Assembly: GCA_002309475.1 (NCBI GenBank)
Contig: DBXJ01000028.1
Span: forward strand, 1 to 18,726
Length of the DNA: 18,726 bases
Source: Bacteroidales bacterium UBA1215
Lineage (GTDB): Bacteria; Bacteroidota; Bacteroidia; Bacteroidales; WCHB1-69
Direction: 5' to 3'
Of the stretch, positions 14,236-18,726 are shown in pieces. Position 1 is the stretch's first letter. Each line of letters opens with the position of its first letter. The position numbers and the translations under genes are program-made. The notes under the pieces are model-generated. The model was not told where the DNA came from, searched no databases, and saw only the letters and a list, made by a program, of their open reading frames with translations.

Positions 14236-15462
14236 CTATTTGTTTAAACCAAATTCTATCAACTTTCTATACAAAGTTCTCTCCGAAATGCCCAAATCTT
14301 TGGCGGCATCTTTGCGTTTTCCGTTGTTTTTCTCCAAAGCCCGCCTAATCATTTCTTTTTCGTTTTTCTGCAAGGAGAGTTCTTCCGTTTTCACTTCCTC
14401 TGCACTGCCTTCCTCATAATCTGCCAATTCCACATTTTCGTAGGGGATATCCTTCACTTCGGATTTCGCATTGCCAAATACAATTGACTTGGTTTCCGAC
14501 ATCGGTGCTACCGACAAAGGTACTCCTGTTTGACCTATATGCGAAACTTGTAGTTTCAAATCATTGATATCTTTTTGCATTTCTGCCAAAAATTTAAATA
14601 TCAATTCTCTTTCAAAAGATTTATCCGCCATTTCTTGATGTTTGCCATTGTTAAACAATTGCAAGGCATTGGTTTGCTCCTCTTTGGGAATATAACGTTC
14701 GAGGACTTCCACACTGATCAATCTATCGGACTCAATAATAGATATCTGCTCTACCATATTCTTCAATTGACGCACATTGCCGGGAAAACGATATTCTTGT
14801 ATGGCAATTTCTGCCTCAGGAGTAAGCGATATTGACGGCATATTGTACTTTGCAGAAAAATCTAAAGCAAACTTTTTGAACAATAACAATATATCACTTT
14901 TTCTATCTCGCAAAGCCGGCACTTGAATAGGCACCGTATTCAAACGATAATACAAATCTTCACGAAAACGCCCTGTCGACACTGCCTCCACTAAATTGAC
15001 ATTGGTGGCAGCCACCACTCTTACATTTGTCTTTTGTGTTTTGGAAGAACCCACCCGCATATATTCACCTGATTCCAATACACGCAACAAGCGTGCTTGT
15101 GTGGCTAATGGCAATTCTGCCACTTCGTCTAAAAAAATGGTGCCCCCGTCAGACTGCTCAAAATATCCTTTTCTGGCTTCCAAAGCACCAGTAAAAGAAC
15201 CTTTTTCGTGTCCAAACAATTCCGAATCTATAGTTCCTTCCGGTATGGCTCCACAATTGACAGCAATGTAAGTATTGTGTTTGCGTGCACTATGTTCATG
15301 AATAATTTTCGGAAAATTTTCCTTTCCAACACCACTTTCTCCTGTTATCAATACAGACAAATCGGTAGTGGCAACCTGCACGGCTATCTCTATAGCCCTA
15401 TTCAACGCAGGAGAAGTGCCTATAATACCATATCTTTGTTTAATAGATTGTATATCAATCAT
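14236..15462 (-). CDS. Sigma-54-dependent transcriptional activator (AAA+ and Fis-type HTH)
   Basis: The 408-residue protein has no receiver or obvious sensor domain at its N-terminus. The AAA+ core starts almost at once (YGIIGTSPALNRAIEIAVQVA). It has Walker A GESGVGKE at 41-48, the sigma-54 contact loop GSFTGA at 88-93 (usual GAFTGA), Walker B GGTIFLDEV at 106-114, and the RFREDLYYRLN segment at 165-175. A linker of about 100 residues (265-365), acidic near its end, leads to a Fis-like HTH at about 368-406 (RKDAAKDLGISERTLYRKL). Such proteins open promoters bound by RpoN holoenzyme. Without a receiver it is either regulated by a partner or by its own level. It is the first gene of the lptE-TPR operon, so it may link sigma-54 control to envelope functions; that is inference. 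Confidence 0.9.
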   Translation of the reverse strand: MIDIQSIKQRYGIIGTSPALNRAIEIAVQVATTDLSVLITGESGVGKENFPKIIHEHSARKHNTYIAVNCGAIPEGTIDSELFGHEKGSFTGALEARKGYFEQSDGGTIFLDEVAELPLATQARLLRVLESGEYMRVGSSKTQKTNVRVVAATNVNLVEAVSTGRFREDLYYRLNTVPIQVPALRDRKSDILLLFKKFALDFSAKYNMPSISLTPEAEIAIQEYRFPGNVRQLKNMVEQISIIESDRLISVEVLERYIPKEEQTNALQLFNNGKHQEMADKSFERELIFKFLAEMQKDINDLKLQVSHIGQTGVPLSVAPMSETKSIVFGNAKSEVKDIPYENVELADYEEGSAEEVKTEELSLQKNEKEMIRRALEKNNGKRKDAAKDLGISERTLYRKLIEFGLNK

Positions 15463-15477
15463 TTATAAATAAATTAA

Positions 15478-15517
15478 AAAGCATCAGCATACCTATAAAT
15501 AAGCATACTGATGCTTT
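15478..15517 (-). terminator. Rho-independent terminator after the TonB_C gene
   Basis: AAAGCATCAG (15478-15487) pairs with CTGATGCTTT (15508-15517), a perfect 10-bp stem with a 20-base loop. On the minus strand it is followed by more T and AT-rich sequence. It lies between the stop of the gene at 15532-15942 and the start of the sigma-54 activator. Confidence 0.7.
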
Positions 15518-15531
15518 ATACTATTGAGCTA

Positions 15532-15942
15532 TTAGTATTTTACTTCAAAGCTAATTAGCTGTTCTGATTCTACGGCCTCACCGTTTACTTTGGCAGGAGT
15601 CCATTTAGGCATGCCTTTCAAAACATCTTCTATTGCCTTGTCAACTTTTTCATTAACTGATGTTAACAAAGCAACTTCTGACACACTACCGGCTGTATCT
15701 ACAACGATTCTTACCAAAACATCAGCTTTACGACCTGCTTTTTCTTCCGGAAGAGCTATATTTGTTGTAACATAATTAACCATGGCAGCAACGCCTCCAT
15801 TATAAGATGCTTCTTGCTGTGTAGTTGTATAATTTACATCAAATTGACTCTTTGGATGTTTGTTTGGAATCAATTCCTGAGAAAATACATTTCCTACAAA
15901 TGCTACTAATGCCGCTACTAATGCGAGTTTTAACAATTTCAT
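15532..15942 (-). CDS. Small periplasmic TonB C-terminal-domain protein, 136 aa
   Basis: A signal peptide (MKLLKLALVAALVAFVGNVFS, then Q) is followed directly by a TonB_C fold. The sequence YNGGVAAMVNYVTTNIALPEE corresponds to the F-x-G-G-x-x-A-hydrophobic-x-x-Y-hydrophobic start of Bacteroidetes energy-transducer TonB domains. VLVRIVVDTAGSVSEVALLTSVNEKVDKAIEDVLKGMPKWTPAKVNGEAV is the standard body, with the MPKW-P-K signature. It has no membrane anchor and no Pro-rich spacer, so it cannot act as a full TonB. It is more likely a periplasmic protein that binds TonB-box ligands or ExbD-like partners. It has its own promoter at 15973-15994 and its own terminator, so it is a single-gene unit. Confidence 0.85.
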   Translation of the reverse strand: MKLLKLALVAALVAFVGNVFSQELIPNKHPKSQFDVNYTTTQQEASYNGGVAAMVNYVTTNIALPEEKAGRKADVLVRIVVDTAGSVSEVALLTSVNEKVDKAIEDVLKGMPKWTPAKVNGEAVESEQLISFEVKY

Positions 15943-15972
15943 AATTTTATTTTTCTTAATTTCTAATTAACG

Positions 15973-15994
15973 CGCAAAGGTATAATTTTTTTTT
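15973..15994 (-). promoter_or_regulatory. -7 promoter for the TonB_C gene
   Basis: The minus strand reads a 9-base A-run, then TTA, then TACCTTTG (15982-15975), then CGCG. A TTG about 22 bases further upstream could serve as the -33 element. The start would be near 15970, about 28 bases before the ATG. Confidence 0.65.
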
Positions 15995-16034
15995 CTTAAA
16001 TTGGCAATTTTTAATTTTTTCTTTTTTATAAGAC

Positions 16035-16325
16035 CTATTTTTTATCTTTTACCTTTTCCAATTGTTTTTTTAGAGCATCTATTGCCATGTCGGATGCTTC
16101 TTCAAAAGTTTTGCATTGTTTGGAAGCCATTAAATCGTTTCCGCGTATCTTCAATCTTACTTCGGCTATCTTATTCTCCGGCTTATCCGTATTATCCAGT
16201 TTTAAAGTTACATCACTGCCAACTACTCCGTCATACATCTTTTCTATTTTTTGGAGTTTGTTGTTGATAAATGCTTCTAAATCTTTGTCTGCTTTAAAAT
16301 GTACTGCATTAATTTTTACTACCAT
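16035..16325 (-). CDS. hpf: Short ribosome hibernation-promoting factor (HPF/YfiA family)
   Basis: This is a cytoplasmic S30EA-domain protein that binds the 30S decoding region and helps inactivate ribosomes in stationary phase. The pattern VKINAVHFKADKDLEAFINNKLQKIEKMY at residues 3-31, followed by EVRLKIRGNDLMASKQCKTFEEASDMAIDALKKQLEKVKDK, is the complete family domain. At 96 residues it is the short form with no C-terminal dimerisation domain. It starts 14 bases after the Xer stop, in the rpsU-xer-hpf order also seen in other Bacteroidetes as I recall. Its Shine-Dalgarno sequence is exceptionally strong. Confidence 0.93.
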   Translation of the reverse strand: MVVKINAVHFKADKDLEAFINNKLQKIEKMYDGVVGSDVTLKLDNTDKPENKIAEVRLKIRGNDLMASKQCKTFEEASDMAIDALKKQLEKVKDKK

Positions 16326-16330
16326 AAAAA

Positions 16331-16338
16331 ACCTCCTT
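16331..16338 (-). promoter_or_regulatory. Consensus Shine-Dalgarno of hpf
   Basis: On the minus strand AAGGAGGT lies 5 bases from the ATG (16325), an 8-base match to the 16S tail. It immediately follows the stop codon of the xer gene. Such a perfect site is unusual in Bacteroidetes, where the anti-Shine-Dalgarno is sequestered on the ribosome. Confidence 0.85.
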
Positions 16339-16339
16339 T

Positions 16340-17224
16340 TTACGCTCTTGGATGAGCTTGATTATATATTTTTTTTAACTGTTCTACTGAAGTGTGTACA
16401 TAAACTTGCGTAGCTGCTAATGAAGAATGTCCTAACAAACTCTTTATTGCATTGATATCTGCTCCATGATTGAGCAAATGTGTTGCAAACGTATGCCGTA
16501 TTACATGTGGACTCATCTTTGTTAACGCTGACACTTGTTTAAAATACTTTTGAACCACCCTATAAATCAATTCTCTATAAACCGGTTCACCTTTTACTGT
16601 TATAAATAACGATGAATTTGCTGAAATATTGTTAAAATTTTGTGCTTTTATTTTCAAATAGTTTTCCAACACCTCTACTAATTGATCTGTAATCGGTATC
16701 AAACGTTCTTTTTTCCCTTTTCCGAATACGCGAATAGTCTTGGAATTCAAGTCAATATTGGTATGTTTCAATCCCACCAATTCGCTGCAACGCATTCCTG
16801 TTGCATAAAAAACTTCTAAAATGGTTTTATCCCTTACTCCTTCATAACCACTGCCGAATTCTACCTTGTTAAACAAATTGCCCATTTCTTCTTCTGAAAA
16901 GAAGACCGGCAAAACTTTAGGTTGTTTCGGATGGATAATTTTTAGCATGGGATTTTCCTTGATTTTTGATATTTTTAGCAAATACTTGTAAAAAGATTTC
17001 AATGCAGACAACTTTCTATTGATTGTACGAGCACTCTCATTACGTTGTGCTAAATTTTTCATCCATTTTCGCACCATTTTGTAGTCTGCATTGCGTAAAT
17101 TGCACTCGCTGAGAGACAAAAAAACGGCATAGTCGGTCAAATCCCTTCTATATGCCTCTATCGTATTGTTAGAATAGCGTTTCTCCTTAGCCAAATAACT
17201 CAAAAAATCGTCAATTTCTCCCAT
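16340..17224 (-). CDS. Tyrosine recombinase XerC/XerD family
   Basis: The 294-residue protein has both standard domains. The N-terminal SAM-like DNA-binding part is at about 1-88 (FLSYLAKEKRYSNNTIEAYRRDL, then RTINRKLSALKSFYKYL). The catalytic part has Arg145 (FYATGMRCSELVGL), Lys169 in the beta-hairpin (VFGKGKKERLIP), His240 and Arg243 (SPHVIRHTFATHLLNHGADI), His266 (LLGHSSLAATQVY) and the nucleophile Tyr275. Length and motifs are those of the chromosome-dimer resolution recombinases acting at dif, rather than of an integrase of a mobile element. No element ends are nearby. The place between rpsU and hpf fits the housekeeping XerC/D. I cannot choose between C and D. The promoter box is within the terminator hairpin just upstream. 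Confidence 0.9.
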   Translation of the reverse strand: MGEIDDFLSYLAKEKRYSNNTIEAYRRDLTDYAVFLSLSECNLRNADYKMVRKWMKNLAQRNESARTINRKLSALKSFYKYLLKISKIKENPMLKIIHPKQPKVLPVFFSEEEMGNLFNKVEFGSGYEGVRDKTILEVFYATGMRCSELVGLKHTNIDLNSKTIRVFGKGKKERLIPITDQLVEVLENYLKIKAQNFNNISANSSLFITVKGEPVYRELIYRVVQKYFKQVSALTKMSPHVIRHTFATHLLNHGADINAIKSLLGHSSLAATQVYVHTSVEQLKKIYNQAHPRA

Positions 17225-17225
17225 A

Positions 17226-17271
17226 AAAAAAAAGTGCTATCTTTTACGCTTCAAAGATAACACTTTTTTTT
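17226..17271. terminator. Long hairpin terminator after rpsU, overlapping the xer promoter
   Basis: An 11-bp arm (17226-17236 with 17261-17271), one C-A mismatch, and a further 7-bp arm (17238-17244 with 17253-17259) enclose an 8-base loop (17245-17252). A/T runs at both ends make it a Rho-independent terminator in either direction. It sits between the rpsU stop and the xer ATG. Confidence 0.88.
17250..17271 (-). promoter_or_regulatory. -7 promoter for xer-hpf inside the terminator stem
   Basis: TATCTTTG on the minus strand (17259-17252) is preceded by GTGT and an 8-base A-run. The predicted start (about 17247) falls in the loop of the rpsU terminator, about 23 bases before the xer ATG. A transcript made here would lack the 5' arm and so would not form the hairpin. 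Confidence 0.6.
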
Positions 17272-17290
17272 GAAAGAATGGAATATTTTT

Positions 17291-17485
17291 TTATTCTTCT
17301 TCTTTTTCACGCAATTTCTGTACATAGATAGCTTTGCGTAACTGTTCTCTTGCAATTACGGATTTCTTGGTGAATTTTTGACGTGCTCTTAATTCTTTTA
17401 CAACGCCTGTTTTCTCAAATTTACGTTTCAATTTCTTCAACGCTTTTTCTACATTTTCACCTTCCTTAATTGTGACAACGATCAT
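17291..17485 (-). CDS. rpsU: 30S ribosomal protein bS21
   Basis: This is bS21, 64 residues: MIVVTIKEGENVEKALKKLKRKFEKTGVVKELRARQKFTKKSVIAREQ and so on, matching the family in full. The open frame continues upstream to 17572, but that extension is a hydrophobic stretch (LLIYLFIFIREVFY) with no counterpart in bS21. The ATG at 17483-17485 is preceded by AGAGAGGT at a spacing of 8 bases, so I use it. Tyr54 is present. As I recall, in the Flavobacterium johnsoniae ribosome this tyrosine helps hold the 16S tail so that the anti-Shine-Dalgarno is hidden. The gene therefore sits in a unit with hpf whose ribosome-binding sites are of the kind bS21 would affect. Confidence 0.96.
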   Translation of the reverse strand: MIVVTIKEGENVEKALKKLKRKFEKTGVVKELRARQKFTKKSVIAREQLRKAIYVQKLREKEEE

Positions 17486-17492
17486 ATAAAAT

Positions 17493-17500
17493 ACCTCTCT
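17493..17500 (-). promoter_or_regulatory. Shine-Dalgarno of rpsU
   Basis: AGAGAGGT on the minus strand, with GAGG ending 8 bases before the ATG at 17485. It decides the start codon against the upstream in-frame ATG at 17572. It is also a stronger site than most genes in the window have. Confidence 0.75.
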
Positions 17501-17537
17501 TATAAAAATGAATAAATAAATTAATAAAATTTTGAAA

Positions 17538-17558
17538 TGCAAAAGTATCATTTTTTTT
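17538..17558 (-). promoter_or_regulatory. -7 promoter for rpsU
   Basis: TACTTTTG (17547-17540, minus) follows an 8-base A-run and TGA, and is followed by CAT. The transcript would start near 17535, leaving a leader of about 50 bases before the rpsU ATG. This also argues against the longer reading frame from 17572, whose start lies upstream of the box. Confidence 0.6.
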
Positions 17559-17590
17559 CTTACCTTTTGCATATTTGATGCAATAAAATA

Positions 17591-17619
17591 AAAAAAATCC
17601 CCATATATGGGGATTTTTT
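17591..17619. terminator. Bidirectional palindromic terminator upstream of rpsU
   Basis: AATCCCCATATATGGGGATT is a perfect 20-bp palindrome flanked by A- and T-runs. On the minus strand it closes the dipeptidase gene at 17672-18451. It isolates rpsU from that gene. Confidence 0.9.
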
Positions 17620-17671
17620 AATTATAAAATACTAAATTTTAATTATTTAATATATTTTTAAACCTGATACC

Positions 17672-18451
17672 TTATTGCAAACTTGCCACATTGACAGGAA
17701 AGTTAAAATAAGTGTCCGGATAAGGCTCATTGACAAGCGTAAAATGCCACCATTCAGTTTCTATCGGCTTGAAACCTGCAGACAACATTTTCTGTCTTAA
17801 ATAATTACGATTGGCAATTTGCGTATTGGTAAGTCCTGATGTATAACTCGGATGTGACAAGATGCCAAAATAGTCAAAAGTTCCTCCCATATCAACATCG
17901 CGACCTTTTTGCATGTCAAAAAGTGTCAAATCAACAGTACTTCCTCTTGAGTGACCGGATTTTGCAGCAATATAACCTTGATCGAAAAGCACAGACTTAT
18001 CTAATTGTGGATAAAAATAGGCTTTTGTAATGGTATCGTCTATCACTTTTGCCCATTCTACAAAATGGCTGACAGCACGTTGCGGACGATAAGCATCGTA
18101 TATTTTCAAGCGATATCCATCCGCTTTTACCGCATCGCTCACTTGTTGCAATGCGGCAGCCGCTTCTTTTGTAATCAAAACAATAGGTTGCTCGTAACCA
18201 TTGACACGTTTTCCTACAAAATTATAGGTGCTATAATAACGAACTTCTAATATTACATCCGGAACTGCCTCACTTAATATCACAAAATCGGAAGCATCCA
18301 TTTCCGGCAATACCTCTTCTTCTGCAACAGCTGTTGTTGCTTCTTGTATAGGAGTTTCAGTAGCTACCTGTACATTTTTCTTGTTACATGCTGCCAACAA
18401 TATGGCAACAGCAATAAGACATGACACTACGAATACTTGATTTCTTTTCAT
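17672..18451 (-). CDS. VanX-like D-alanyl-D-alanine dipeptidase lipoprotein
   Basis: The 259-residue protein has a lipoprotein signal with lipobox LAAC (Cys22), then a spacer of about 30 residues rich in Ala, Thr and Glu. The M15D fold follows. It has the VanX set: Arg71 in LEVRYYSTYNFVG, YDAYRPQRAV at 118-127, zinc ligands His167 and Asp174 in SGHSRGSTVDLTL, and Glu233 plus His236 in ETEWWHF (the E-x-x-H motif). All expected active-site residues are present, so it should be an active zinc dipeptidase. As a lipoprotein it lies in the periplasm, where it would act on D-Ala-D-Ala released from peptidoglycan, not in the cytoplasm like the resistance VanX. No vanHA genes are nearby, so a recycling or nutrition role is more likely than vancomycin resistance. 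Confidence 0.9.
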   Translation of the reverse strand: MKRNQVFVVSCLIAVAILLAACNKKNVQVATETPIQEATTAVAEEEVLPEMDASDFVILSEAVPDVILEVRYYSTYNFVGKRVNGYEQPIVLITKEAAAALQQVSDAVKADGYRLKIYDAYRPQRAVSHFVEWAKVIDDTITKAYFYPQLDKSVLFDQGYIAAKSGHSRGSTVDLTLFDMQKGRDVDMGGTFDYFGILSHPSYTSGLTNTQIANRNYLRQKMLSAGFKPIETEWWHFTLVNEPYPDTYFNFPVNVASLQ

Positions 18452-18517
18452 CCGTATATATATTAATATAATGTAATGAAATCTTTAGATTTTTTTAACC
18501 TATCCGTTATACAAGCA

Positions 18518-18525
18518 CAAAATTA
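18518..18525 (-). promoter_or_regulatory. Weak -7 candidate for the dipeptidase gene
   Basis: TAATTTTG on the minus strand fits TAnnTTTG and overlaps the stop codon of the upstream T9SS cargo gene. It would start a transcript near 18512, with a leader of about 60 bases. It lacks the A-tract of the other promoters in the window, so confidence is low. Confidence 0.3.
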
Positions 18526-18726
18526 TCTGATTGTTACTTTAACAGTATTTGTTTTATGACCTTGTTGTACTTTCAGCATATAAATACCTGAAGCCAAGTC
18601 ATTCAAGTCTAATACATTGTCAGTTTTTTCCAAACGATATATTCTTACTTGCTGACCTACTATATTATAAAGCGTTGCAGTTGCTTGTTCATCATTTGAC
18701 AAACTGACGTTGATTTTGTCTTGTGC
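18523..18726 (-). CDS. C-terminal end of a T9SS type A cargo protein, partial
   Basis: Only the last 67 residues are in the window, and the frame is open to the edge. They read INVSLSNDEQATATLYNIVGQQV, then RLEKTDNVLDLNDLASGIYMLKVQQG, then TVKVTIR before the stop. This is the Por secretion tail (type A T9SS sorting domain): a hydrophobic beta-strand, a L-x-x-L-x-x-G-x-Y-hydrophobic-hydrophobic-x-hydrophobic signature, and a terminal strand. The tail directs export through the type IX system and anchoring or release at the cell surface. The passenger domain, and so the function, lies outside the window. Confidence 0.88.
   Translation of the reverse strand, partial: AQDKINVSLSNDEQATATLYNIVGQQVRIYRLEKTDNVLDLNDLASGIYMLKVQQGHKTNTVKVTIR

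Noticed and set aside
16340..17224. Integrase of a mobile element
   Set aside because: Length and motifs are those of housekeeping XerC/D, it sits between rpsU and hpf, and no attachment repeats or cargo genes are near.
17486..17572. Longer bS21 reading frame beginning at 17572
   Set aside because: The extension is hydrophobic, absent from the family, and begins before the promoter box; a Shine-Dalgarno supports the ATG at 17485.

Overview
The window reads as chromosome of an AT-rich member of the Bacteroidetes, probably Bacteroidales. The evidence is the type IX secretion sorting tails (a gliding-motility/CHU_C tail on the protein at 9522-12551 and a type A tail on the partial gene at 18523-18726), SprB-like repeats, a Bacteroidetes-type SecG, a short 82-residue AtpC, DUF5063 beside tsaB, and repeated promoters with the Bacteroidetes -7 element TAnnTTTG. 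No rRNA, tRNA, CRISPR array, transposase or prophage gene was seen. No gene-free stretch exceeds 300 bases; the longest are about 200.

Layout. 1-680 (minus): 5' part of a Wzz-type polysaccharide chain-length protein. 732-2143 (minus): three small genes I cannot assign, two of them with an identical 19-base promoter segment. 2161-3380: tsaB (t6A modification of tRNA) translationally coupled to a DUF5063 gene. 3467-5229: atpD-atpC, closed by a terminator. 5427-5822 (plus): a stand-alone riboflavin kinase. 6017-9456 (plus): gatE and gatD, an archaeal-type tRNA-dependent amidotransferase. 9522-12551 (minus): a 1009-residue secreted SprB-repeat/PKD/CHU_C protein. 12679-15462 (minus): a sigma-54 activator, an LptE-like lipoprotein, a TPR protein and secG. 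15532-15942: a small periplasmic TonB_C protein. 16035-17485 (minus): rpsU, a Xer recombinase and a short ribosome hibernation factor. 17672-18451: a VanX-like D-Ala-D-Ala dipeptidase lipoprotein. 18523-18726: the end of a second T9SS cargo gene.

How the parts relate. Much of the window is translation-related: tsaB, gatED, rpsU and the hibernation factor. The standout is gatED, since GatDE is described as the archaeal route to Gln-tRNA(Gln) and all the expected GatD catalytic residues are present. A second interesting unit is rpsU-xer-hpf. In Bacteroidetes, bS21 helps hide the anti-Shine-Dalgarno of 16S rRNA, so most genes lack Shine-Dalgarno sequences, yet rpsU and hpf both carry clear ones here. 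Seven promoters share an extended architecture: an A-tract directly upstream of a TAnnTTTG box, usually followed by CAA or similar.
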